The notes: a model not told the origin generated them from the letters alone. A DNA stretch of 64,000 bases from Borreliella andersonii (GCF_032595875.1 NZ_CP132457.1:124001-188000), one strand, 5' to 3'. Shown: positions 28,273 through 37,561, counted from the stretch's first letter. Translations and numbers: made by a program.

Positions 28273-30972
28273 TTAACTTTTGCCGTGACAATTTTTATAT
28301 TTTTTCCCACTTCCACAATAACAAGGCTCATTTCTACCTATTTTAGGAGAACTTCTAACCACTTGAACATTAGAAACGCTTTTGCTCTCATTAATAACAA
28401 TCCCAGAAAGTCCTTTATGAATTGGTTTAACATTCCTAGATTTCTTTGTTGACTTAAAATCAGAAGAATTGCTATCCAATTTTAACTGAAGAACACGCCT
28501 TATGGTAGAAACTTTAATGTCTTTAATAAGCTCGCTAAATATTGAAAATCCCTCTTCTTTGTATTCTGTAATTGGATTTTTATTAGCATAAGACCTTAAA
28601 TAAACAGCCTCTCTTAAGGAGTCTAAATTTGCAAGATGTTCTTGAAATTTAAAATCAATATTTTTCAAATATTCATATCTTAAAAATCCATTAAAAAGAT
28701 CTCTACCAATCAAATTTTCCTTTTCATCTAAATTTGCTCTTGCTATTTGCATTAGCTTGGCCTTTAAATCAAGAGAATTAATATTTTCAATAGAGCCAAG
28801 GCTCTCAAGCATATAAGCAAAAATTGAATTTACTTCATTTAAAAAAACATTTGAAACTGCACTACTTTTTGTCCCTTCAAGTAAAAAACTAAGATATTCT
28901 TCTAAAGCAACAAGAATACGATCCTTAATAGCTGTATCTTCAAGAATAGAGTTTCTCTGAGCATAAATAAAATCTCTTTGTTTTGTAATAACATCATCAT
29001 ACTCTAACAAATGCTTTCTAATTTCAAAATTTCTGTCTTCTACTCGTTTTTGAGCATTAATTAAAGATTTAGTTAAAAGAGAATGTGTAATAGGCTCTCC
29101 TGTTGCCATTCCAAGCTTACCCATTAATGATCTTAGATTATCCCCAGCAAAAAGACGCATTAAATCGTCCTCAAGCGACACATAAAATCTTGAGCGCCCA
29201 GGGTCACCTTGCCTTCCACTACGCCCACGAAGCTGATTATCTATTCGCCTTGATTCATGACGCTCACTACCAATAACATAAAGCCCACCAAGACTTTTAA
29301 CCTCATTATAATCTTTTAGGTAATTCTCTCTCTCATTTTTAACAGCCTCTTGAAATTCTTCAAGGCTTACATTAGTTCCAATTTTTTTTCTAACTCTGTG
29401 TTCAATATTTCCCCCAAGTTTAATATCCGTACCACGACCAGCCATATTTGTTGCTATTGTAACTGCATGTTTTGCTCCAGCTTCAGCAATAATAAATGCT
29501 TCTCGAGAATGATTTTTTGCATTAAGAACTTCATGCTTAATGCCTTTACTTTTAAACATGGTTGATAAAATCTCAGATTTTTCAATAGAAACAGTTCCCA
29601 CTAAGACCGGTTGCCCCTTTTTGTAGGTTTTATAAACCTCATCTGTAATAGCATTAAATTTAAATTCTTCCGTATAATAAATAGTATCATCTTCATCTAT
29701 TCGCGCTAACAATCTATTTGTTGGAACTACAACTACATCAAGATTATATATTTTGTGGAATTCCTTAGCTTCTGTATCAGCTGTACCTGTCATACCAGAA
29801 ATTTTATCAAACATTCTAAATAGATTTTGAAAAGTAATAGTTGCCATAGTCTTATTTTCACTAGCAACTTTAACACCTTCTTTAGCCTCAATAGCCTGAT
29901 GAAGTCCATCCGAATATCTTCTCCCTGTTAAAACTCTCCCGGTAAATTCATCTACAATCTCAACCCCAGAATCACCAACAATATATTCCCTATTTTTTAA
30001 AAAAAGCAAATGCGCTTTTAAGGCTTGAGTCATGTAATGAACATAATTAAAATTTAAATCAGTATACATAGACCCACTAATAATGCCCTTAGAAACTAAA
30101 AGCTGTTCAAGATTATTAAGCCCTTTGGCAGTAAAAGAAACTCTTTTGGATTTCTCATCAACAGTGTAATCACCATCAAGGTCATCTATTTCTAAAGGAT
30201 AATCACCTGTTTTGGGATCCTTGGAGCATTCCTTTAAAAAAGATACAAGAGAATTAACTTCAAGATAAGCATTGGTGTTGCCTTCAGTAGGCCCTGAAAT
30301 AATCAATGGGGTTCTTGCCTCATCGATCAAAATAGAATCAATTTCATCAATAATACAATAATTAAACTTTCTTAAGGATTTTTCATTCATGTCATACCGC
30401 ATATTATCTCTTAGATAATCAAATCCAAGCTCATTATTTGTTACATAAGTAATATCTTTAGCATACTGAGCCTTTCTTAGTTCATAATCCATGTTAGATA
30501 AAACAACCCCCACGCTAACACCCAAAAGATCAAAAACCGGCTTCATCCAATTGGAATCACGCTCTGCAAGATAGTCATTAACAGTAACAATAATAACCCC
30601 ATCTCCCGTTAAACTATTTAAATAAGCTGCTTGAACTGAGGAAAGAGTTTTCCCTTCACCTGTTTTCATCTCTATTATTTTGCCTTTGTGAAGAGCAAGT
30701 CCCGCAATGATTTGCACATCATAAGGTCTCTCTTTAAGACGCCTTCTAGCAGCTTCTCTAGATAGAGTAAACGCTCGCTCTAAAATATTCTCTAAAGAAT
30801 TGCCCGATTTTAATTCATCTTTAAGCTTTTCTGTCTCCTTTGAGAAATCTTCATCCGCCAACAATAACGCCCAGCGCTCAAGCTTATTAATATTTCTTAA
30901 AGTTGGAAGATAATCTTTTAAATCTCTTTTACTTTTTGAGCCAATAGCTGTCTCAAGTACTGCTTTTAACAT
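28273..30972 (-). CDS. secA: Preprotein translocase ATPase SecA
   Basis: An 899-residue SecA, the motor pushing preproteins through SecYEG. NBD1 holds Walker A as [11 protein letters not shown] (about 100-110), with DYLAERDS and Walker [21 protein letters not shown] (about 205-225). The preprotein cross-linking domain follows. NBD2 has [14 protein letters not shown] and [20 protein letters not shown]. The C-terminal zinc tail [20 protein letters not shown] (CxCx8CH) that binds SecB or ribosomes is intact. The gene is divergent from a plus-strand lipoprotein gene and upstream of sodA. Confidence 0.97.
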   Translation of the reverse strand: MLKAVLETAIGSKSKRDLKDYLPTLRNINKLERWALLLADEDFSKETEKLKDELKSGNSLENILERAFTLSREAARRRLKERPYDVQIIAGLALHKGKIIEMKTGEGKTLSSVQAAYLNSLTGDGVIIVTVNDYLAERDSNWMKPVFDLLGVSVGVVLSNMDYELRKAQYAKDITYVTNNELGFDYLRDNMRYDMNEKSLRKFNYCIIDEIDSILIDEARTPLIISGPTEGNTNAYLEVNSLVSFLKECSKDPKTGDYPLEIDDLDGDYTVDEKSKRVSFTAKGLNNLEQLLVSKGIISGSMYTDLNFNYVHYMTQALKAHLLFLKNREYIVGDSGVEIVDEFTGRVLTGRRYSDGLHQAIEAKEGVKVASENKTMATITFQNLFRMFDKISGMTGTADTEAKEFHKIYNLDVVVVPTNRLLARIDEDDTIYYTEEFKFNAITDEVYKTYKKGQPVLVGTVSIEKSEILSTMFKSKGIKHEVLNAKNHSREAFIIAEAGAKHAVTIATNMAGRGTDIKLGGNIEHRVRKKIGTNVSLEEFQEAVKNERENYLKDYNEVKSLGGLYVIGSERHESRRIDNQLRGRSGRQGDPGRSRFYVSLEDDLMRLFAGDNLRSLMGKLGMATGEPITHSLLTKSLINAQKRVEDRNFEIRKHLLEYDDVITKQRDFIYAQRNSILEDTAIKDRILVALEEYLSFLLEGTKSSAVSNVFLNEVNSIFAYMLESLGSIENINSLDLKAKLMQIARANLDEKENLIGRDLFNGFLRYEYLKNIDFKFQEHLANLDSLREAVYLRSYANKNPITEYKEEGFSIFSELIKDIKVSTIRRVLQLKLDSNSSDFKSTKKSRNVKPIHKGLSGIVINESKSVSNVQVVRSSPKIGRNEPCYCGSGKKYKNCHGKS

Positions 30973-30997
30973 GATAGGTATTAATTCTCCTAAATAA

Positions 30998-31027
30998 TTG
31001 ACTTAAAGTCATTTTAAATAATAATAT
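30998..31027 (+). promoter_or_regulatory. Candidate sigma-70 promoter for the 31034 lipoprotein gene; possible leaderless transcript
   Basis: TTGACT (30998-31003), an 18-nt spacer and TAATAT (31022-31027). The ATG at 31034 begins 7 nt after the -10 box, where transcription would start, and there is no Shine-Dalgarno sequence in front of it. A GACTT-A-AAGTC palindrome overlaps the -35 box. Confidence 0.5.
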
Positions 31028-31033
31028 AAAAAT

Positions 31034-32170
31034 ATGAAAAAACACTATAAAGCTCTTATATTAAGCCTGTTTTTTACAATTATATCATGCAATACTAAAA
31101 CTTTAAACGAACTAGGAGAAGAACAATTCAAAATACCATTTGGAACACTTCCTGGCGCAATAATGCCTCTGAATAACAAATTTACAAATTCAAAATTTGA
31201 TATCAAGACATATAACGGGCTAGTGTACATTGCAGAAATAAAAACAAATAAATTAATGATTTTCAACTCTTACGGAAAACTAATACAAACATATCAAAAT
31301 GGAATATTTAATACAAACTCCGATTTAAAAATAACAAAAATAGATTTTGAAGGAATTCAAGCAATATACCCACTAAAAGATTTTATTATTGTCGCAGACA
31401 AACTAAATAATAAAAAATCAAAATTCGACCAAAAAGAGAATATTGCCTACTTCATGAGAATACTAATACTAAACAAAAACTCGTCTGTAGAAATTTTAGG
31501 TCAAGAAGGTTTAAACGGAACACCATTCCCACAAATTTATGATGTTAATGTTGATGAAAATGGGAACATTGCTATAATATCAATATATAGCGAAGGATAT
31601 ATAATATATTCTTACAATAAAGAATTTTCCCCGCTTTACAAAATTTACGTCAACAAAAACCTGCTAAAAACAATAAACAATCAAAAGAAAAAATATAACA
31701 TTACAATAGACAAGGTTTTTTTTGAAGTTAACAAAAAAACTCTTTATGTAAAAACAACTTGCTATGAAAACATTGGTGACAATGAAAATATAAACGATCT
31801 TGGAATTAAAATTAAAGATCAATATATCTATAAAATGAGTTTGAAAAAAAACAAAGAATTAGAAATGATAAATAAAATTGCTCTTCCTAAAAACCTACTG
31901 GGTGATAAACAAGAAAGCTTCATAAACATTATAAAAATACAAAAAGACAAAATAATAGCATCTACCAATATGAAAAATTTATCTAACAATTTAATATGGA
32001 AATTAGACAACAAAGGCTCAATTAAAGGACAAATAGCTTTAATTGAGCCTCCAGATTTAATGTTTCTTTCTGAGAGCTTATCTAAAGATGGAATACTTAG
32101 TATACTTTATGGCGGAAAAACTGGTGTTAGCGTTTACTGGTGGAATTTAAATGAATTATTAAAATTATAA
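31034..32170 (+). CDS. Putative lipoprotein with beta-propeller-like repeats
   Basis: A 378-residue exported protein. The signal peptide MKKHYKALILSLFFTIISC ends in a lipobox-like IISC before NTKTLN. The mature protein has repeated stretches of the type GLVYIAEIKTNKLMIFNSYG and DVNVDENGNIAIISIYSEGY, resembling NHL/6-bladed propeller strands. No catalytic motif is visible. It heads a plus-strand set with two small membrane-protein genes behind it (28 nt and 3 nt gaps). It lacks a clear Shine-Dalgarno site. Surface or periplasmic location cannot be decided. Confidence 0.7.
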   Translation: MKKHYKALILSLFFTIISCNTKTLNELGEEQFKIPFGTLPGAIMPLNNKFTNSKFDIKTYNGLVYIAEIKTNKLMIFNSYGKLIQTYQNGIFNTNSDLKITKIDFEGIQAIYPLKDFIIVADKLNNKKSKFDQKENIAYFMRILILNKNSSVEILGQEGLNGTPFPQIYDVNVDENGNIAIISIYSEGYIIYSYNKEFSPLYKIYVNKNLLKTINNQKKKYNITIDKVFFEVNKKTLYVKTTCYENIGDNENINDLGIKIKDQYIYKMSLKKNKELEMINKIALPKNLLGDKQESFINIIKIQKDKIIASTNMKNLSNNLIWKLDNKGSIKGQIALIEPPDLMFLSESLSKDGILSILYGGKTGVSVYWWNLNELLKL

Positions 32171-32198
32171 TTATAAGAGGGTTGAATTTGCAAATACA

Positions 32199-32630
32199 AT
32201 GAAAAAGATTAATTGCAATCAACAAACAGAAATCGAATACCAAAAAAAATTGAAAAAACATATCATTACTGGAGTAATCTTTATTGTAATTCTTTTATTT
32301 TTTAAAATTTTATTAATTCCCAGAATTCAAAATCACGAAAATAGCAAAAATAATATTGAGATGATAATAAGCTACACGCAATACAAAAACAAATTATCAC
32401 TAAAAATAAACATAAAAACAAAAAAACAATCCAACTTAGGAAAAGCCAAGCTAGATATTTATCTAGACAGCAGATTAATTGAAAGTAATATGATTTATAT
32501 AGACAGTAAAAACTTTACAACATATGCTAATATAATCTATCAAAATGAAAGTTTATTAAGTATAATATTAAAAAGTAATGGCAATAATAATAATGTCTTT
32601 TATAGTAAAAGAATAAAACCTAAAGGATAA
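32199..32630 (+). CDS. Small single-span membrane protein, function unknown
   Basis: A 143-residue protein with a charged N-terminus (about 25 residues), one hydrophobic span (HIITGVIFIVILLFFKILLI, about residues 25-45) and a C-terminal domain of predicted beta strands (LSLKINIKTKKQSNLGKAKL, DIYLDSRLIESN) likely outside the inner membrane. The ATG follows a four-codon TTG frame (TTGCAAATACAATGA) whose TGA overlaps the ATG; the AGAGGG ribosome site is placed for the TTG, so re-initiation is possible. It lies 28 nt downstream of the lipoprotein gene. No family recognised. Confidence 0.65.
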   Translation: MKKINCNQQTEIEYQKKLKKHIITGVIFIVILLFFKILLIPRIQNHENSKNNIEMIISYTQYKNKLSLKINIKTKKQSNLGKAKLDIYLDSRLIESNMIYIDSKNFTTYANIIYQNESLLSIILKSNGNNNNVFYSKRIKPKG

Positions 32631-32633
32631 AAT

Positions 32634-33050
32634 ATGATACAAATATACTTCATGTCTGTTTCGCTTAACATCTTGGGGGGAATAATACTTGCATTTCCAA
32701 TATTAATAGAAAGAACAAGCTTTTTCAAAATTTTTGAAGATTTTGTAAATTTAATAAACGATAACAAAAAGGTAAAAAGCATTTTTGGATTATTATTTTT
32801 AATAACCAGCGCCCTTGAAATAATCAAACCCTATAAATTGCCAATAATTGGAAATTTGATTCCAGCTATAAGTTTATTTTTAATTGGATTTATTTTATTT
32901 TTAAAACAAAAATTACCTACAGAGGTTCAAAATAATATAAAATATGGGAAATTTAAATCAATACTTGAAAGCAATCAGCAGCTAATTGGCATTATATCAA
33001 TCATTATAGGAATAATTCATTTTTTAGCAGCAGAAATACCTTTATTGTAA
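32634..33050 (+). CDS. Small multi-span membrane protein, function unknown
   Basis: A 138-residue hydrophobic protein with four likely membrane segments: MSVSLNILGGIILAFPILI, SIFGLLFLITSALEIIK, LIPAISLFLIGFILFL and LIGIISIIIGIIHFLAAEIP. AAAGGA precedes ATG, 3 nt after the previous stop, so the two are translated together. No motif identifies a substrate or enzyme. It is the last gene before the S2-type lipoprotein promoter. Confidence 0.7.
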   Translation: MIQIYFMSVSLNILGGIILAFPILIERTSFFKIFEDFVNLINDNKKVKSIFGLLFLITSALEIIKPYKLPIIGNLIPAISLFLIGFILFLKQKLPTEVQNNIKYGKFKSILESNQQLIGIISIIIGIIHFLAAEIPLL

Positions 33051-33108
33051 AAGACATTGAAAGATTAAAAATAAAGATGCAATTGTTAATAAAACCACCA
33101 AAAGCAAC

Positions 33109-33143
33109 TTGACTTTGACATAAGCATTCTATATTATTACTAT
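33109..33143 (+). promoter_or_regulatory. Two overlapping sigma-70-type promoters ahead of the S2-type lipoprotein gene
   Basis: TTGACT (33109-33114) is 17 nt from TATTAT (33132-33137), and TTGACA (33115-33120) is 17 nt from TACTAT (33138-33143). The two are offset by six bases, both with ideal spacing. They are the best promoter match I saw in the window and give a leader of about 55 nt. Confidence 0.65.
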
Positions 33144-33167
33144 AATTTAATGTAAATTTTAATTACT

Positions 33168-33179
33168 GCCCCCAAGGGC
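33168..33179 (+). promoter_or_regulatory. Small GC hairpin in the leader of the S2-type lipoprotein mRNA
   Basis: GCCC-CCAA-GGGC forms a 4-bp GC stem with a four-base loop in an otherwise AT-rich leader, 24 nt before the start codon and ahead of the AAGGAAG ribosome site. No T run follows, so it is more likely a stabilising or regulatory element than a terminator. Confidence 0.4.
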
Positions 33180-33203
33180 TTAAATGGTATAAAGGAAGAA
33201 GAT

Positions 33204-34043
33204 ATGATTATATTTAGAACATATAAAAATTTGAAACTAATAATACTGCCTATGTTAATGCTGAGTTGCGCTTTTTATAAAAAACCACAGTCTGTGCATC
33301 AAGACAGCAATACTGGCAAACCAATAAGCGATGAAAAATTACAATCTGTGTCTGTGCAGCAAGAAAGCAGTGATAGCAAACCAATAAGCAATGAAAAATT
33401 ACAATCTGTATCTGTACAGCAAGAAAGCAGTGCTGGCAAGCCAATAAGCGATAAAAAATTACATTTAATATCAGGCAAAATTTCAAATAAAAAATTGCCA
33501 ATCATAAATAGTAGTCATGAAGTAACTTGGATAAAAACAAAGGCAATGAAAATCTTAGACGAATATGGAAAAGAAATACCTGAATTTAAAAATAAATTCG
33601 GATATTCTTATATGTTATCTCCTATAAAAATGGATGGTGAATACAGTTACTTCACAACACTATTAATACTTTTTGAAACAACTAACAATGGAGATGAAGA
33701 ATATGAAATTGAAGATATTAAATTCGTAACAGCTGGCTCTACCCTAAAGCTTAAAAATTCTCTTATAGCTGTTGAAAATTCGCAAGAAGAAGGATATGTT
33801 ACTGCATACCCATTTGGACTATTGATGAGCGGTGAGATTAAAAATGCTTTTAAATTAACATATAAAAATGGACAATGGAATTATATGCTTGCAAATTTAA
33901 CTGTCAAAAATAAACTTACTCAAGAAACTAAAGTTCATAAAATTTCTCTCAATTCAAAATTAATTATTGAATTTTTAAAAGAAGTGCTAAAAGAAAATTC
34001 TACATTAAAAGACAAAAATGGAGATTTATTTGAAGGCATATAA
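33204..34043 (+). CDS. S2-type lipoprotein with 20-residue tandem repeats
   Basis: A 279-residue protein. The signal peptide (YKNLKLIILPMLMLSC) ends in a lipobox LMLSC before AFYKK. Residues about 30-87 are tandem repeats with the 20-residue unit QESSxxKPISxEKLQSVSVQ. From about residue 105 a globular domain follows (VTWIKTKAMKILDEYGKEIP; YKNGQWNYMLANLTVKNKLT). The C-terminal domain resembles the product of the next gene. From memory it corresponds to BB0158, annotated as an S2-family antigen. It has its own strong promoter and AAGGAAG ribosome site, and is followed after 20 nt by the paralogue. Probably surface- or periplasm-exposed. Confidence 0.78.
   Translation: MIIFRTYKNLKLIILPMLMLSCAFYKKPQSVHQDSNTGKPISDEKLQSVSVQQESSDSKPISNEKLQSVSVQQESSAGKPISDKKLHLISGKISNKKLPIINSSHEVTWIKTKAMKILDEYGKEIPEFKNKFGYSYMLSPIKMDGEYSYFTTLLILFETTNNGDEEYEIEDIKFVTAGSTLKLKNSLIAVENSQEEGYVTAYPFGLLMSGEIKNAFKLTYKNGQWNYMLANLTVKNKLTQETKVHKISLNSKLIIEFLKEVLKENSTLKDKNGDLFEGI
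33291..33463 (+). repeat. 60-bp tandem repeat, about 2.9 copies, in frame
   Basis: Units begin at 33300, 33360 and 33420 (partial, to about 33463), with a further ten-base match at 33291. Copies are nearly identical (for example AAGAAAGCAGTGNTNGCAAR at each unit start) and keep the reading frame, encoding 20 residues each. The period is directly visible. Copy number is likely to differ between strains. Confidence 0.92.
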
Positions 34044-34063
34044 ATACAAACAAAAGGAAATTT

Positions 34064-34732
34064 ATGAACATTAAAAAATTTATTTTAACTGTGATAATTA
34101 TTTCTCTAGCTAAAAATAGCTTCTCTGAAAACGAAATTAATGTCTTCGAAAATGAAAATTATGTTGTAAAAGAAAATATCAAAATAAAAATTAAAAAACT
34201 AAAACAAAGTTTTTTACTTATATCTGTTGATGTCGCCATTAGTCAACCCTACATGGAATTAGTAGATTTGAATGGAAACCTGATAAAAGAGCTTGATGGA
34301 ATTAGTTATTCATTTATAAATGTATTTTCAAAAATTGGATCTTCTGCTATTATTTCATTTGACCTATCAAAAGAAGCTTCCAAGAAATACAAAATCACAA
34401 AATTAGAATTTTTAAGTCCAGATAAAGGCAATTTTATTAATCGACTAAGTAGTCTTACTAGTGGAAAACAGCAATCAAAAAAAGAGCTTGCAAAAGACGC
34501 TTACTCATTTGGCACATTAAAACCTGAATCTCTTTCAGAAACAATTGCAGAATATTACAAAGATAACAATTGGTATTATATTTTAGCAGCAATAACAATA
34601 GAAAATAATATAAACAAAGAAACTAAAAAATATGAAATTAGAATTAACCCCAAAATATATAATGATTTTCAAAAAAAACTGAGATTGCATTTTAAAAGCA
34701 ACCAAATAAAAAAATTTTCAATACCCGTATAG
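34064..34732 (+). CDS. Exported protein, paralogue of the upstream S2-type lipoprotein
   Basis: A 222-residue protein with a cleavable signal peptide (IKKFILTVIIISLAKNSFS before ENEINV) and no lipobox cysteine. Its C-terminal half aligns by eye with the preceding gene product: YYKDNNWYYILAAITIENN against YKNGQWNYMLANLTVKN, then NKETKKYEIRINPKIYNDF against TQETKVHKISLNSKLIIEF. So one is a duplicated, non-lipidated and repeat-free version. AAAGGAAA precedes ATG and the gap of 20 nt suggests co-transcription. Function unknown; periplasmic location is likely. Confidence 0.72.
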   Translation: MNIKKFILTVIIISLAKNSFSENEINVFENENYVVKENIKIKIKKLKQSFLLISVDVAISQPYMELVDLNGNLIKELDGISYSFINVFSKIGSSAIISFDLSKEASKKYKITKLEFLSPDKGNFINRLSSLTSGKQQSKKELAKDAYSFGTLKPESLSETIAEYYKDNNWYYILAAITIENNINKETKKYEIRINPKIYNDFQKKLRLHFKSNQIKKFSIPV

Positions 34733-34802
34733 AATAAATTACAAATTAATAGAAAAAAGATTTTTACTTTTCTAAGAGAGATAAATTTATAATAATAAAA
34801 CA

Positions 34803-35903
34803 ATGGGTAGTAACAAAGCAATAATAATAAATTTAAATAATTTAGAGCATAACTTAAATTTAATTAAAAATAAAATTGGCGAAAAAGAAATAGTGGCCAC
34901 CTTAAAAGGTGATGCATATGGTCACGGGCTTATAAACGTCTTTAAATTTTTAAAATCAAAAAAAATAAATTATTTTGGACTTTCTAATATTGAAGATGCT
35001 AAAACACTTAAAAAAATTGATAAAAATATAAAAATATTGATGTACATTAAAGTGGATAAAAAAGAAATTAAAAATTTGATTAAACTTGAGTTAGTACCAC
35101 TTATTGCTGATTTTGAATATCTTTTTTTAATAGAAAAAGAATGCGCATTGCAAAAAAATAAAATAAAAGTCCACTTAAAAATTGATATTGGAATGAATAG
35201 ATATGGAATAAAAATAGATGACGCCCTTGAAATAGCCACATATATTCAAAATTCAAAATTTTTAGAACTAGAAGGGGTCTGCTCACATCTCCCATCAACA
35301 GAAAACTATAAAACTACGCAAAAACAAATAGAGCAATTTTTATTTTTTTTAAAAACACTAAAACAAAAAAACATTCATCCCAAATTTGTCCATATTTCTA
35401 ATTCGGGACACATTATCAACTACAAACTAAGTTCACAATTTAATATGGTAAGACCGGGACTTATTCTTTACGGGTACTGTCAACCACTAAAAAACAAAAA
35501 ACCCATTTCAAATTTTAAGCCCGTATTAAATTTATTTTCAAAAGTAATATTTATCAAAAATGTAAAAAAGGGTGAAAAAATTTCATATTCTGGTTTATTT
35601 CAAGCCAAAGAAGATATGAAAATAGGAATTATTCCAATCGGATATTTTGATGGAATACCTCAAAATATAAGTAATGATTATTATTTTTTAATAAACAATA
35701 AAAAATGCAAAATAAGAGGAAAAGTTTGCATGAATCTAACAATAGTAGAAATTCCTAAAAACCTAAAAGTTAAAACGGGCTCAAAAGTAGAAATTGTATC
35801 AGAAAAATTAAGTATAGATGAAATGAGTAAATTTTCTAAAAGAAGTCATTATGAATTACTATGTAATATAGGCAAATACGAGAAAAAAAAATACTTAAAT
35901 TAA
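34803..35903 (+). CDS. alr: Alanine racemase
   Basis: A 366-residue PLP enzyme interconverting L- and D-alanine for peptidoglycan. The PLP-binding lysine is in VATLKGDAYGHG (about residue 38). The domain I barrel continues with VHLKIDIGMNRYGI and LEGVCSHLPST, then MVRPGLILYGY. The C-terminal beta domain contains the catalytic tyrosine region (KKGEKISYSGLF) and GIIPIGYFDGIPQ, with RGKVCMNLTIVEIP near the end. It is convergent with the YD-repeat protein gene and overlaps its 3' end by 9 nt. Confidence 0.95.
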   Translation: MGSNKAIIINLNNLEHNLNLIKNKIGEKEIVATLKGDAYGHGLINVFKFLKSKKINYFGLSNIEDAKTLKKIDKNIKILMYIKVDKKEIKNLIKLELVPLIADFEYLFLIEKECALQKNKIKVHLKIDIGMNRYGIKIDDALEIATYIQNSKFLELEGVCSHLPSTENYKTTQKQIEQFLFFLKTLKQKNIHPKFVHISNSGHIINYKLSSQFNMVRPGLILYGYCQPLKNKKPISNFKPVLNLFSKVIFIKNVKKGEKISYSGLFQAKEDMKIGIIPIGYFDGIPQNISNDYYFLINNKKCKIRGKVCMNLTIVEIPKNLKVKTGSKVEIVSEKLSIDEMSKFSKRSHYELLCNIGKYEKKKYLN

Positions 35904-37496
35904 GTTTCCTAAAGAATCAAATTTTTGAAAATCTATTAAATTGCCTCTAGAATCATAAATCCACTTATAAATTGAAAATCCCCCAACATCATCTCTTAAT
36001 CTCAAATCCGGACCATGATTTGACTGCTTTAATATTTTCCCAAATTTATTGTATTCATATTTATAAACACTAACTCCACGAATATCATCTTGCAATTGCC
36101 CCAAGCTTCCAAAATTTTTTTGAGAAATAAGCCTATTTTGTTTATCATATTCATATAAATACTCAAAAACAAAATTACAATCAGCAACCAAAACCCCATC
36201 TTTAGAATAATTTTTCTTTGAAATCATATTGCCATTAGAATCGTAGCCAAATTTATACTTTGAAATTCCTTCAAAATTATCTATTGGATTGACAAAATCC
36301 CCACCAAAATGTTCTTGAGCAATCAAAAATCCTTCTTTGTCATAAGAGTATCTGTAAATCATCACACCTTTAGCATCAGTTATTAAATTAAAATTTTTAT
36401 CAAAAAAAATATTTTCTATTAGATAAAAATAATCATCATATTTATAACTATAAATAGCAATGCCTTTAAAATTATTCATTATTTCATATTTTTCCTCATA
36501 AACAGTTGGAATATCTCTATTATAGTTTTTATTGATCTTATTACTATAGTTTATTATCCTTTTTTCATTATTTTGGATATAAAAAATAGTCTTCTTCATG
36601 GCATACCCATTTTGACTGATTGTTAAATTATTATTATTGTCATAATTATATTCCTTGTAATAGCAATCTTTCTCTTTAAAATAATATTCATAACGATAAA
36701 TTGCCACATTATTTTCATCAGGAGTTAAATTATTATTAATATCATAATTTAAAATCTCAATAACTTTTCCATCAACATCATAATGATATATTTTAGTAGC
36801 TACAGAAAATGGATTTGAAACGGGCTGTGCCGATTTATCAAGATATTCCTCTTTAATAAGATTATGATTGGCATCATAAGTTAATCTAAACCCACAAGTA
36901 CCATTTTTTGATCTTACAATATAACCATTTTCATCGTAATACAAAACCGTTTTAACAAATTTGGTATGATCATAGCTGATCTTTGTAAAATACACATTAT
37001 TTAAATCTTTGATTTGAATCCCTGATTCATTAAATCTGTAAACGCTAAACTCTCTCTCATTGTCGTATAAAAAATGGTAATAAGAAACATCATATTTATC
37101 TCTAACCATTTCATTAGATTTATTATAATTAAAAATATTTTTAATTCTACCATCACTCATATATTCTATATGTTCAATATAAACACCATTATTATTTTTA
37201 AAAGCAAGTCCCCTATTTAAAAATATGCGCTTTTCACTGAGCTTGAACCTTTCTATTTTAATTTGGCTTGTATTAAAAAAAGAAGGCATTAAAATACTGA
37301 ACTTGCCAATATAATTAACTAAAATAAGATTATTATTGCGATCATAAGTAAATTTATATCCGTACTCTTCCTCAGCCTCTTCTTTTGTAATTTCATATTT
37401 ACCCACTATACTGTAATTAACAGAATAATCTGCAAACCTATAGTAAACTTCTTTCGAAAAAAGAGGAGCACTAATAAAAAATATTATAAGCAACAT
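35895..37496 (-). CDS. Exported YD-repeat-like protein
   Basis: A 533-residue protein if begun at ATG 37496, which has AAGGA 9 nt upstream and directly opens a signal peptide (MLLIIFFISAPLFS before KEVYYRF); a longer frame from a TTG at 37559 would run through the operator-like palindrome. The mature part consists of about a dozen repeats of 30-45 residues with the pattern 'Y.Y.YD..G......F...G....N..GV' (for example YDSNGNMISKKNYSKDG, YDKQNRLISQKNFGSLG, YDSRGNLIDFQKFDSLG). This is the Rhs/YD style of beta-strand repeat used for binding carbohydrate or forming shells, but no toxin or core domain is present. Periplasmic or outer-surface location is likely. Role unknown. Confidence 0.72.
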   Translation of the reverse strand: MLLIIFFISAPLFSKEVYYRFADYSVNYSIVGKYEITKEEAEEEYGYKFTYDRNNNLILVNYIGKFSILMPSFFNTSQIKIERFKLSEKRIFLNRGLAFKNNNGVYIEHIEYMSDGRIKNIFNYNKSNEMVRDKYDVSYYHFLYDNEREFSVYRFNESGIQIKDLNNVYFTKISYDHTKFVKTVLYYDENGYIVRSKNGTCGFRLTYDANHNLIKEEYLDKSAQPVSNPFSVATKIYHYDVDGKVIEILNYDINNNLTPDENNVAIYRYEYYFKEKDCYYKEYNYDNNNNLTISQNGYAMKKTIFYIQNNEKRIINYSNKINKNYNRDIPTVYEEKYEIMNNFKGIAIYSYKYDDYFYLIENIFFDKNFNLITDAKGVMIYRYSYDKEGFLIAQEHFGGDFVNPIDNFEGISKYKFGYDSNGNMISKKNYSKDGVLVADCNFVFEYLYEYDKQNRLISQKNFGSLGQLQDDIRGVSVYKYEYNKFGKILKQSNHGPDLRLRDDVGGFSIYKWIYDSRGNLIDFQKFDSLGNLI

Positions 37497-37524
37497 GAAT
37501 AAATTCCTTGATAAATCAATCCTA

Positions 37525-37561
37525 TTTTGATAGATTTTATTATACAATAAATCTATCAAAA
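37525..37561. repeat. Perfect 13-bp inverted repeat in a divergent promoter region
   Basis: TTTTGATAGATTT (37525-37537) and AAATCTATCAAAA (37549-37561) flank an 11-nt centre TATTATACAAT that can serve as a -10 element in either direction. The right arm runs into the AGGAG ribosome site of the 55-residue gene. It could be an operator for the divergent pair, or an RNA hairpin that masks the ribosome site. Confidence 0.7.

Noticed and set aside
28259..28291. Longer N-terminus for superoxide dismutase
   Set aside because: CAGGAGG is placed exactly for the start at 28258 and family proteins begin there.
33250..33505. Antisense frames with cysteine-rich repeats opposite the S2-type lipoprotein
   Set aside because: They are the reverse reading of the 60-bp repeat, with no ribosome site or promoter.
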